A stretch of 51,354 nucleotides of DNA from Pseudomonadota bacterium (GTDB taxonomy: Bacteria; Pseudomonadota; Gammaproteobacteria; Steroidobacterales; Steroidobacteraceae): the NCBI GenBank assembly GCA_021849615.1, contig JAJZSQ010000010.1, forward strand, positions 1 to 51,354, written 5' to 3'. The stretch's first letter is position 1. Each line of letters begins with the position of its first letter. Positions 1-7,491 of the stretch are shown in pieces. The position numbers were made by a program, and so were the translations under genes. The notes below the pieces were generated by a model. That model was given only the letters and a program-made list of their open reading frames with translations, searched no databases and was not told the origin of the DNA.

Positions 1-115
1 CGGCTAAATGCTCGCCGCCCCACGGGGCGTACAGCTTGCGGATGGGCGCAGCAAGCGCGCTTGCGCAAGCCCGCGACCCTGCGCTACGCCGTTGATCGGG
101 TGCTTCGTGTTCTCT

Positions 116-1390
116 TCATCTTCGAACGCCACCGCTGTCCTTCACCGCGATCGCAATCCACAGGCCAGAGCCGGCCACCAGTGCCGCCGTGGTCCAAATG
201 GCCGGCAACACCGCGTGTGCAAATTGCGCAATCGACCCGAGGAGCAACGCGCCGATGGCATAGCCCGTATCACGCCAATAGCGGTACGTGCCGAGAGCCT
301 TGCCGCGAATGAGAGGCGGCGCACGGTCAGATATCGCGGCGATCAGGTTCGGATAGAGGAGCGCCATCCCGACCCCCATGATCGCGGCAGCCGGTACCCA
401 TAGGCCCGCCCCTCGCCCAAGTGCCGTGAGAGCGATGCCTCCCGCCAACAGGAAGAACCCCACGACCAGCGGCCGCTTACGCCCGATGCGATCGGCCAGA
501 TGTCCGGTCCAGAGCTGGGACAGTCCCCAGGTCACCGCATAGATTCCCGTCAGCCAGCCGATCTCCACTAATCCCGCGCCATATGCGCTGAAGTACAGCG
601 GGAACATCACCCACACCAGGGTATCCGCGATCTTGTTGACGACCCCACCTTGGCACAGCGCGCTGCCACCACGGTCGCGAAATGAGATCCGGACGAAGGT
701 CGCGGCAAGCCTGTGGGAATCGTCCACCACGGGCCGAGTTCCGTGAACCTCGGCATGTTCTGCATGGACCCAGGCCAGCGTGTCACGCACTCGAACGAGC
801 GTCGCCAGCGCCGCGATGATCGTGGCGAGACCAAACAGAAGCAATGCTGGTCGGGCGCCGAGCTGGTGAGCCAGGAGCGCCGCCCCAAGTCCGGCGACAC
901 CGACCGCAATATAGCCGGTGGCCTCGTTGATCCCGACCGCGAGTCCGCGCTGATGGCTGCTCGCCAGATCAATCTGACTGGTGACCGTCATCGTCCAGGT
1001 GAACCCCTGGTTGACGCCGAGAAATGCGTTCGCCGCGACAATCCACCACCAGTTGGGCGCGAAATAGATCAGCACGGGGATCGGGATGGCGGCGAGCCAC
1101 CCGGCGAGCAGGACGGGCTTGCGGCCGAATCGATCGGCGAGGCCCCCGGCCACGAGATTGAGCGTGCCCTTCACCAAGCCGAAGGAGAGCACGAAGCTCG
1201 CAAGGTACAGAAACGCTCCGCGCGCCACCCCGAAATCGCGCGCGACCGCCGGAATGACGACGCGCTCCATGCCAATGACGAGGCCGACGAAGAATACCTG
1301 CAGCATCTGCAGGCTGAACTGTCCCCGATTCGCTGCGATGCCGCGCGTGTACGTCGCCGTCGCGACGGCGCCGCGCGGCTCTGCCCTCAT
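116..1390 (-). CDS. MFS permease
   Basis: A 424-residue inner-membrane permease of the major facilitator superfamily. About twelve hydrophobic segments fall in two halves separated by a polar loop near residues 200-235. The family loop signature after TM2 is visible as GGLADRFGRKP (about residues 82-92) and is repeated in the second half as GHLADRIGRKRP. Its ATG overlaps the TGA of the upstream MBL-fold gene by four bases, so the pair is probably cotranscribed and translationally coupled. The substrate cannot be read from the sequence. The sulfur-gene context makes export of a sulfur oxyanion or organosulfur compound a reasonable guess only. Family assignment is strong; specific function is unknown. 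Confidence 0.9.
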   Translation of the reverse strand: MRAEPRGAVATATYTRGIAANRGQFSLQMLQVFFVGLVIGMERVVIPAVARDFGVARGAFLYLASFVLSFGLVKGTLNLVAGGLADRFGRKPVLLAGWLAAIPIPVLIYFAPNWWWIVAANAFLGVNQGFTWTMTVTSQIDLASSHQRGLAVGINEATGYIAVGVAGLGAALLAHQLGARPALLLFGLATIIAALATLVRVRDTLAWVHAEHAEVHGTRPVVDDSHRLAATFVRISFRDRGGSALCQGGVVNKIADTLVWVMFPLYFSAYGAGLVEIGWLTGIYAVTWGLSQLWTGHLADRIGRKRPLVVGFFLLAGGIALTALGRGAGLWVPAAAIMGVGMALLYPNLIAAISDRAPPLIRGKALGTYRYWRDTGYAIGALLLGSIAQFAHAVLPAIWTTAALVAGSGLWIAIAVKDSGGVRR

Positions 1391-2130
1391 GCGGCCTCGC
1401 CCGACGGCAGCCCGGCGTTCGTGGCGCGTAGCTCAGCCGCCTTGGGCGGCGCTGGCGGGATGTTCTCGAGCATGAATGCCACGAAGCGCTCCGCCTCGGC
1501 AATTCCGAAAGCGGCGTTGTAGCGCCGCTCGAATCCGATCGTGGAGACCGGCTTGCCTGAGAGTCCGCGGCCACACACTGAGCCGGCCACCGCACCCGGC
1601 AATACCTCGATGTGCTCCGGCAGAGCCTTAAGTCGATTGAGGCTCTCGAACAATGTCCGAGCGCCGCTTGCCGCCTCGGAGGCGAGTTCCGTGCGGCCCA
1701 CGTCGCCGACCATGAGCGTGTGCCCGGTCAGCACGCACCAGGGCTCTGGGGCGCGGGTCCGATCAGTGACCAATAGGCTGATATGTTCGGGCGTGTGACC
1801 CGGAGTGTGCAGGACGTCGAGCGCCACGTTGCCGAGCTCGATCCGCTCGCCGTCCTTCAGCACGCGAAAGGTGAAGCCGGTCTCCGCCGAGGCATGCAGC
1901 GCATAGTCCGCTCCGACCGCCGCGGCCAGCTCACGGCCAGCCGATCGATGATCGGCATGGAGGTGGGTATCGATGACCAGGCGAATCGGCGTCCCGAATG
2001 CCACCGCGGCATCGAGGTAAGGTTCGATCGGATAAACGGGATCGACGATCGCCGCGAGCCCTTTGCCGACACAGCCCAGCAGGTACGACACGGCGACCGG
2101 ATCTCTGTGGAGGAACTGGCGCAGAATCAT
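1387..2130 (-). CDS. MBL-fold hydrolase, persulfide dioxygenase-like
   Basis: A 247-residue metallo-beta-lactamase-fold protein. The metal motif THLHADH lies at about residues 55-61, with a second His motif HTPGHTPEH further on. THxHADH is typical of the ETHE1/Blh persulfide dioxygenase and glyoxalase II branch, which oxidise glutathione persulfide to sulfite. An upstream in-frame start at 2226 exists, but ATG 2130 has a GAGG Shine-Dalgarno eight bases upstream and leaves a free divergent promoter region, so I use it. It diverges from the ArsR-rhodanese regulator and overlaps the MFS gene downstream. Rhodanese, DsrE and SQR neighbours support a persulfide role by context. A generic MBL hydrolase is the alternative. 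Confidence 0.82.
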   Translation of the reverse strand: MILRQFLHRDPVAVSYLLGCVGKGLAAIVDPVYPIEPYLDAAVAFGTPIRLVIDTHLHADHRSAGRELAAAVGADYALHASAETGFTFRVLKDGERIELGNVALDVLHTPGHTPEHISLLVTDRTRAPEPWCVLTGHTLMVGDVGRTELASEAASGARTLFESLNRLKALPEHIEVLPGAVAGSVCGRGLSGKPVSTIGFERRYNAAFGIAEAERFVAFMLENIPPAPPKAAELRATNAGLPSGEAA

Positions 2131-2151
2131 GGCATTCCTCAATTTCGGCCC

Positions 2152-2163
2152 TTGAATATTCAA
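2152..2163. promoter_or_regulatory. Perfect 12-bp palindrome, candidate ArsR-type operator
   Basis: TTGAATATTCAA is a perfect inverted repeat in the 49-base gap between the divergent MBL gene (ATG 2130) and the ArsR-rhodanese gene (TTG 2180). AT-rich dyads containing TTGAA/TTCAA elements are typical of ArsR/SmtB-family operators. Its position would let one bound dimer repress both promoters. The palindrome is seen directly; the assignment to this regulator is inferred. Confidence 0.6.
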
Positions 2164-2179
2164 TCTATTTGGAGAATGA

Positions 2180-2860
2180 TTGAGTGAAGCGATCACGATG
2201 TCAAGCAGTCGACCCAAGCAGCGCATCTATGCCCATCTCGCCGAGATTGCTTCGGCGCTGGGACATCCTCATCGCCTCGAGTTGCTCGAGCTGATCGCCC
2301 AGGGCGAGCGCAGCGTCGAGGAGCTCGCCGAGCGCAGCGGCCTCTCGATCGCCAATACCTCGCGGCACCTGCAGATCCTGCGCCGTGCACGCTTGGCCGA
2401 ACCGCGGCGCGAGGGCAAGCGGATGCTCTACAGCCTGATCTCCGACTCCGAGGTCATCACTCTTCTCGGTTCACTCGGTCGGGTCGGCGAACGCAATGTC
2501 GCCGAAGTCGAGCGGATCATCAGTAGCTATTTCCGCGCACGCGATGCGCTCGAACCTGTCTCGCGCGACACCCTGCTCGAGCGACTGCATGGCGGGTCGG
2601 TGACCCTCCTCGATGTCCGGCCTGCCGATGAGTTTGCACAGGGCCATCTACCGGGCGCGATCAACATCCCCCTCGCCGAGCTCGATGCCGCCTTGGCACG
2701 ACTACCCAAGGACACTGCCGTGATCGCCTACTGCCGGGGTCCCTATTGCGTTCTGTCCTACGAGGCGGTCGCGGCGCTCCGACTGAAAGGCCGTGAAGCC
2801 TACCGTCTCGAGGAGGGCTATCCGGAATGGAAGGCGGCGGGGTTGCCGGTTGAAGCATAG
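2180..2860 (+). CDS. ArsR-family regulator fused to rhodanese domain
   Basis: A two-domain protein of 226 residues from TTG 2180 (GGAG five bases upstream); ATG 2198 is the alternative start. Residues ~20-95 form an ArsR winged helix (LGHPHRLELLELI, then SVEELAERSGLSIANTSRHL as the recognition helix region). Residues ~125-222 form a rhodanese domain with LLDVRPADEFAQGHLPGAINIP and the active loop CRGPYC (Cys185, Cys190). Rhodanese Cys carries persulfide sulfur. The winged-helix part has no Cys, so persulfide or metal sensing, if any, would have to use the rhodanese thiols. It is divergent from the MBL-MFS pair and upstream of dsrE-like and SQR-like genes. ArsR-rhodanese architectures are known; a sulfur-responsive repressor role is inferred. 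Confidence 0.88.
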   Translation: MSEAITMSSSRPKQRIYAHLAEIASALGHPHRLELLELIAQGERSVEELAERSGLSIANTSRHLQILRRARLAEPRREGKRMLYSLISDSEVITLLGSLGRVGERNVAEVERIISSYFRARDALEPVSRDTLLERLHGGSVTLLDVRPADEFAQGHLPGAINIPLAELDAALARLPKDTAVIAYCRGPYCVLSYEAVAALRLKGREAYRLEEGYPEWKAAGLPVEA

Positions 2861-2906
2861 GCCAGCGCAGCGCCCGGCCGTCTGCGCGCCAAGCAGGTAA
2901 CATGCC

Positions 2907-3260
2907 ATGAAGATTCTATTTATCCTGAACGATCCGCCCTACGGCACGGAGCGCTGCTACAACGCGCTGCGCCTCGCCAATGCGCTCGGCAAGGCGGACC
3001 CCGCGACCGAGATCACGGTCTTCCTCATGGCTGACGCGGTCGGGTGTGCCAAGAGCGGCCAGAAGACGCCCGAGGGCTATTACAGCCTCGAGCGCATGCT
3101 GAAGCGCTTCCGCAGCGGCGTTCACCAGGTGGTGCTCTGCGGCACCTGCATGGATGCGCGCGGCCTCTCCGAAGCCGAACTTGTCGAAGGCGCCCGGCGC
3201 GGCTCGATGGATGAGCTTGCCGCGCTGACGCTCTCGGCCGACAAAGTGCTGGTGTTCTGA
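2907..3260 (+). CDS. DsrE-family sulfurtransferase-like protein
   Basis: A 117-residue soluble protein of the DsrE/DsrF-like fold. It starts with the beta strand MKILFILNDPPYGTE and ends with DKVLVF, typical of the family. Cysteines are at about 17 and 47 and in VVLCGTCMDARG (near residues 74-77); the last pair sits where sulfur-carrying Cys residues occur in DsrE-type proteins. Such proteins relay persulfide sulfur between partner enzymes in the cytoplasm. It lies 46 bases after the ArsR-rhodanese gene and 19 before the SQR-like gene, so all three probably form one operon. The exact donor and acceptor are unknown. Confidence 0.85.
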   Translation: MKILFILNDPPYGTERCYNALRLANALGKADPATEITVFLMADAVGCAKSGQKTPEGYYSLERMLKRFRSGVHQVVLCGTCMDARGLSEAELVEGARRGSMDELAALTLSADKVLVF

Positions 3261-3279
3261 GCAATCCGGGGACAGAGCC

Positions 3280-4437
3280 ATGACCGCGGCCAAAACCATT
3301 CTCATCCTGGGTAGCGGCATCGGCGGCATCGTGGCGGCAAGTCTGCTGCGCAAGCAATTGGCTCGTGAGCATCGGATCATTCTCGTGGAGCGGGAGCCGC
3401 GACACGTCTTTCCCCCTTCGCTGCTGTGGCTCATGATCGGAGCTCGGCGCGAAGAGCAGATTTCGCGCCCGATCGAGCGCCTTGCCCGGTTAGGCATCGA
3501 GTTCGTGCACGGCGAGGTCGAACGGATCGAGCCGCAAACACTCAGCGTACGAGCGGCCGGGCGGGAAATCGCAGCCGATTACATGGTGGTCGCGCTGGGC
3601 GCCGAGTTCGCACCGGAAGCAATTCCGGGCCTCGCCGAGGCTGGGCATAATTTCTACACACTCGCGGGAGCGCAATCGTTCAACCGGGCGCGCAGGGACC
3701 TTCGGGAGGGGCACCTGGCCGTCCTGGTTGGTGGAACGCCGTTCAAATGTCCCGCGGCACCTTACGAGGCCGCCATGCTGCTCGAGGCGGACGCTCGCAA
3801 GCGTGGCGTGCACCCGACCGTCACTGTCGACCTCTACACGCCCGAGCCCGGCCCGATGCCGGTGGCCGGCGCGGAGGTATCGGCGACGGTGCGGCAAATG
3901 GTCGAGAGCAGAGGGGTGCGTGTCCACACCGAGCACTTGGTAAAGGAGGTCGATCCGTCGGCGCGGCTGATTCGCTTCACGAATGGCGCGACCGCCCCCT
4001 TCGATCTCCTCGCCTACGTGCCGCCGCACCGCGCTCCGACTGTGGTTCGTGCAGCCGGCCTTGCCGGCGAGTCCGGCTGGGTGCCCGTGGACCGGGAGAC
4101 GCTCGAAACGAAATTCCCGAGCGTCTATGCTATCGGTGATGTGACCGGTATCCCGCTGGTGACCGGCAGGCCGCTGCCGAAGGCTGGCGTGTTCGCTCAC
4201 GGCGAAGCGGAGGTGGTGGGCAGGAACATCACATGCGCCATTACCGGCGCGGGGGCGCCGCGCTCGTTTGAGGGTCATGGTGCCTGTTTCATTGAAATCG
4301 GCGGCAACCGTGCCGGCTTCGGGAGCGGCAACTTCTTCGCCGAGCCTGCGCCACAGCTGCGTTTGCGCGCTCCGGGATATTTGCTGCATCTGGGCAAGGT
4401 CGCCTCCGAAAAGTATTGGTTCTATCGATGGTTTTAG
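3280..4437 (+). CDS. FAD-dependent oxidoreductase, sulfide:quinone reductase-like
   Basis: A 385-residue flavoprotein. The N-terminal dinucleotide fold ILGSGIGGIVAASLL (residues ~7-21) and the C-terminal FAD-binding stretch VYAIGDV followed by LPKAGVFAHGEA place it in the SQR/flavocytochrome c sulfide dehydrogenase group. Cys157 in GGTPFKCPAAPYE is the conserved sulfur-binding position. Further Cys residues are at 319 and 336, so a two-Cys redox pair is possible. SQR oxidises sulfide to polysulfide or persulfide and passes electrons to quinone at the membrane. Its neighbours DsrE, rhodanese and the MBL enzyme would process that persulfide. SQR subtype, or a related NADH-type oxidoreductase role, cannot be fixed by reading. 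Confidence 0.82.
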   Translation: MTAAKTILILGSGIGGIVAASLLRKQLAREHRIILVEREPRHVFPPSLLWLMIGARREEQISRPIERLARLGIEFVHGEVERIEPQTLSVRAAGREIAADYMVVALGAEFAPEAIPGLAEAGHNFYTLAGAQSFNRARRDLREGHLAVLVGGTPFKCPAAPYEAAMLLEADARKRGVHPTVTVDLYTPEPGPMPVAGAEVSATVRQMVESRGVRVHTEHLVKEVDPSARLIRFTNGATAPFDLLAYVPPHRAPTVVRAAGLAGESGWVPVDRETLETKFPSVYAIGDVTGIPLVTGRPLPKAGVFAHGEAEVVGRNITCAITGAGAPRSFEGHGACFIEIGGNRAGFGSGNFFAEPAPQLRLRAPGYLLHLGKVASEKYWFYRWF

Positions 4438-4531
4438 TGACCGCATGTCCATTGTCGAGATCGATAACCGGCGGCTCCGTTGGAATTGCGGGACCGGCAT
4501 TGAGAATCTTGACTGACAGCGGAGATTGATG

Positions 4532-5344
4532 ATGTGCGAGCTGTTCGCGATGAGTGCGAGCCAACCAACCGACGTGAACCGCTCGCTGGTCTTGCTCAGG
4601 CCCAGGGGTGGCGACGTCGGCCCGCATGCCGATGGCTGGGGCATCGCTTTTTACGACGGCCGCGCCGCACGGGTCTTCAAGGAGCCGGTGCCCGCCGCCG
4701 AAAGCCGGTGCTTGGCGTTCATCGCGGAATACGACTTCCGGAGCACCATGGTCATTGGCCACATCCGCAAGGCCAATCCGGAGCGGATTGGACGCGCTTC
4801 CGCGAACACACATCCCTTCGAACGAGAATGGAACGGCCGCTCCTGGGTGTTCGCGCATAACGGGATGCTGCCCGGACTGCGCGAGAACCCCGAATATCCT
4901 ATCCGGCGGTTCCGGCCGTTGGGAGAGACTGATTCCGAATACGCCTTCTGCGTGCTGCTCGACGCCATCGCGGCGTCGCATGCCGAGGCCACCAAAGGGC
5001 CTTGCGCGCCGGCCATCGTGAGAACCATCGGGCCGCTCGTCAATCGGCTGGCCGAACTCGGAGAGTTCAACTTCGTGCTGGGCAATGGCGAGAGCCTCAT
5101 CACTCATGTCCATACGAGGCTGTACGCATTGCGCCGGAGTTGTCGCAAGGACGGCTGTAGACAGACCGTCGTCCTGCTCGCTACATCGCCGCTGACGGAG
5201 GAGCCGTGGGTGCAACTCGCTTCGGGCAGCATTCACGTATACGCCAATGGGCAGGAACGCTCCGCCGTCGCCCGATCGACGCGCGGTCGCATTGCACGGG
5301 CCGCCTCGAAGGTGTCTGCCGTTCAGCACGATCGGATGCGGTGA
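4532..5344 (+). CDS. Class II glutamine amidotransferase (YafJ-like)
   Basis: A 270-residue protein beginning M-C-E-L-F, so removal of Met exposes the N-terminal nucleophile Cys of an Ntn hydrolase. Three in-frame starts (TTG 4526, ATG 4529, ATG 4532) stand in a row. Only 4532 puts Cys at position 2, and GGAG lies seven bases upstream. Family motifs are HADGWGIAFY, HIRKAN, NTHPF and FAHNGMLPG. These enzymes release ammonia from glutamine or a gamma-glutamyl amide. The protein stands alone without a synthase domain, like YafJ. The C-terminal ~30 residues are basic and unlike the family core. It sits between the SQR-like and cysteine desulfurase genes; its substrate there is unknown. Confidence 0.88.
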   Translation: MCELFAMSASQPTDVNRSLVLLRPRGGDVGPHADGWGIAFYDGRAARVFKEPVPAAESRCLAFIAEYDFRSTMVIGHIRKANPERIGRASANTHPFEREWNGRSWVFAHNGMLPGLRENPEYPIRRFRPLGETDSEYAFCVLLDAIAASHAEATKGPCAPAIVRTIGPLVNRLAELGEFNFVLGNGESLITHVHTRLYALRRSCRKDGCRQTVVLLATSPLTEEPWVQLASGSIHVYANGQERSAVARSTRGRIARAASKVSAVQHDRMR

Positions 5345-5390
5345 AGACGTTATCTATGTCGAGCGACCCGAAGCACAGAATCGAAGGCCG

Positions 5391-5475
5391 CCATGCTCGC
5401 CAATCGAGCGCGCGCCGTAGGTTGAGTGAGTTCTCGATGGTGCCGACGAAGAGGGGCAAGGTGTTGGTATTTTGA
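5391..5475 (+). other. Possible decayed 3' end of a second dsrE-like gene
   Basis: This gap before the cysteine desulfurase ends in codons for GKVLVF-stop, closely matching the DKVLVF-stop that ends the DsrE-like protein at 3260. A preceding SARRRLSEF resembles GARRGSMDEL of that protein with one gap. No start or full domain is present. It could be a remnant of a duplicated dsrE-like gene or a chance match; no product is claimed. Confidence 0.25.
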
Positions 5476-5477
5476 CC

Positions 5478-6596
5478 ATGCAGCCGATCTATCTCGACTA
5501 CAACGCGAGTACGCCTATTGTTCCGGCGGTGGCAGCGATCATGCGGCCGCTGCTCGAGAGCGCCTACGGGAATCCATCGAGCGCTCACTGGGCGGGTGCG
5601 CCCGCAAAGGCTGCACTCGAGCGGGCTCGCTCGCAAGTCGCGGCGCTTCTCGGTTGCGCCGCGGAGGAGATCGTCTTCACGAGCGGCGGGAGTGAAGCGA
5701 ACAACCTTGCGCTGAAGGGCTTGTTCTTCCGCGGGCGCGATAGACCCGCGCACATCGTCACCTCGCGGATCGAGCATCCGGCCATCCTCGTGCCGTGCCG
5801 GTTTCTCGAGCGCCTAGGCGCGATGGTGACCTACGTACCAGTGGACGGAACCGGTCGCGTCGACCCCGACGACATCCGCAAGGTGATCACCGGCGATACT
5901 GTCCTCATCAGCATTATGCACGCCAACAACGAGGTCGGTACGATCCAGCCGATCGCCGAGATCGCCAAGGTCGCGCATGCGCACGGAATACCCTTGCACA
6001 CCGACGCCGCGCAATCCGCCGGTAAGATACCAACGAACGTGGATGCGCTCGGCGTCGATTTGCTCTCGATTGCCGGCCACAAGCTCTATGGACCCAAGGG
6101 AATCGGTGCCCTCTATATCCGCCGCGGAGTTGTCGTGGAGCCCCTGATCCATGGCGCCGGACATGAGGGCGGGCGGCGCGCCGGCACCGAGAGCGCCCTC
6201 CTGGCGGCGGGTCTTGGCGAGGCGTGCGAGGTTGCTCAGCCTGGGCTCGGCATGCCGGCGACGCGACGCTTGCGCGACCTGTTCTGGGAGCGCCTGCGTG
6301 TGGAGCTCGGCGAGCGCGTCTCTCTCAACGGTCATGTCCACGAGCGCCTGCCGAACACGCTCAATGTTTCGTTCGCGGGACAGGTTGGGGCAGAAATCCT
6401 GGCTCGGTTACCGGAGCTCGCCGCATCAACCGGCTCAGCATGCCACGCTGGCCGGACCGAGTTGTCGCCGGTCCTCGAGGCCATGGGGATCGCCCCGGAA
6501 GTCAGCAGGGGTGCGATCCGCTTCAGCCTGGGGCGCGGTACGACGGAGAAGGAGATCGAGCAAGTCGTCGATCGATTGCGTCGGCTGCTTGCATGA
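5478..6596 (+). CDS. Cysteine desulfurase (IscS/NifS family)
   Basis: A 372-residue PLP enzyme that converts cysteine to alanine and a protein-bound persulfide. It opens with YLDYNASTP. The PLP lysine is Lys202 in AGHKLYGPKG, and HTDAAQSAGK precedes it. The catalytic Cys322 lies in STGSACHAG, a short loop typical of group I (IscS/NifS) enzymes. ATG 5478 is preferred over the in-frame TTG at 5472. No IscU, IscA or IscR gene is nearby, so it is unlikely to be the housekeeping Isc system. Neighbours instead suggest sulfur supply to, or persulfide exchange with, DsrE and rhodanese proteins. The methyltransferase gene starts inside its stop codon. Confidence 0.93.
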   Translation: MQPIYLDYNASTPIVPAVAAIMRPLLESAYGNPSSAHWAGAPAKAALERARSQVAALLGCAAEEIVFTSGGSEANNLALKGLFFRGRDRPAHIVTSRIEHPAILVPCRFLERLGAMVTYVPVDGTGRVDPDDIRKVITGDTVLISIMHANNEVGTIQPIAEIAKVAHAHGIPLHTDAAQSAGKIPTNVDALGVDLLSIAGHKLYGPKGIGALYIRRGVVVEPLIHGAGHEGGRRAGTESALLAAGLGEACEVAQPGLGMPATRRLRDLFWERLRVELGERVSLNGHVHERLPNTLNVSFAGQVGAEILARLPELAASTGSACHAGRTELSPVLEAMGIAPEVSRGAIRFSLGRGTTEKEIEQVVDRLRRLLA

Positions 6597-7330
6597 GCGG
6601 GGCGATTGCCCCCGGTCAGATCGGTCCGAAAGCCTGCGAGGCTTGGCGCGCGACTCTGCTCGGCCGGGTCACCGAGGCGATCGAGCAGCGCCTCGTTCTT
6701 GAGCTGATGGGAGAGCTCCGCAATGCCCGTGTCCTCGATGCTGGCTGCGGCGACGGCGCGCTGGTCTGCACGGCGGCCGCGCGTGGCGCGGTCGCGACGG
6801 GTTTCGATCCTGATCCGGCCATGCTGGCGGCAGCTCGCATGCGGGCAGCGGGAGCGCATGTCCAGGCAGCGTTTGTGGAGGGACGCATCGAGCAGATTCC
6901 CTTTGCCGATGCGAGTTTCGATATCGTGGTTGCGACCACGGTGCTCTGTTTCCTCGCTGACGCATCCGGGGCCGTGCGCGAAATGGCGCGTGTGCTGCGG
7001 CCGGGCGGACGTCTCGTGCTCGGCGAGCTCGGGCGGTGTAGCTTCTGGGCGATGATTCGCCGCGTACGCGGCTGGCGGGGTGCTGAGACCTGGAAGGCGG
7101 CGCGCTTCCGTACGGCAGGTGAGCTGCGCACCCTCGCGGAATCCGCCGGACTTTCCGTCACCGTGATTCGCGGGGCGGTCTACTACCCGCCCATCGGCAC
7201 CCTTGCGCGCGTTCTCGCGCCGTTCGATCCGTGGCTCGGCCGTGTCACGACGTTTGGAGCGGCCTTTGTGGCCCTGCAGGCCCTCGCGGCTGGTGATCCT
7301 CCCGTGAGACAGCCATCGCCAGCCGGTTGA
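6593..7330 (+). CDS. SAM-dependent methyltransferase
   Basis: A 245-residue class I methyltransferase. Motif I is VLDAGCGDGALV (about residues 47-58), followed by GFDPDPAMLAAAR, the post-I acidic loop, and FDIVVATTVLCFL and VLRPGGRLVLGEL (motifs II/III). The start ATG overlaps the desulfurase stop (ATGA), indicating translational coupling. The C-terminal ~60 residues are hydrophobic (YYPPIGTLARVLAPFDPWLG), as in type-11 methyltransferases acting on lipids, quinones or small thiols. The substrate is unknown. Coupling to a cysteine desulfurase raises the idea of sulfur-compound methylation, but that is only inference. Confidence 0.87.
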   Translation: MSGAIAPGQIGPKACEAWRATLLGRVTEAIEQRLVLELMGELRNARVLDAGCGDGALVCTAAARGAVATGFDPDPAMLAAARMRAAGAHVQAAFVEGRIEQIPFADASFDIVVATTVLCFLADASGAVREMARVLRPGGRLVLGELGRCSFWAMIRRVRGWRGAETWKAARFRTAGELRTLAESAGLSVTVIRGAVYYPPIGTLARVLAPFDPWLGRVTTFGAAFVALQALAAGDPPVRQPSPAG

Positions 7331-7491
7331 TCAGTGTGAATCGGTGCCGAAGGGCGATCAGTGCCGCGCGAGCAACATTGACCGGTTGCAAGACCGGGCG
7401 GCGGAGACCCGGACGGGACGCGCACGTCTTTGAGCATGCGAGACAGCCTGAGGCAGATGAACAGCCACAGGACTCCCGCGGCGGCCGCTGA

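Noticed and set aside
51-64. GCAAGCGCGCTTGC perfect palindrome downstream of the MFS gene
   Set aside because: Could be a terminator stem, but it has no loop or T-run and such GC palindromes are expected by chance in this DNA.
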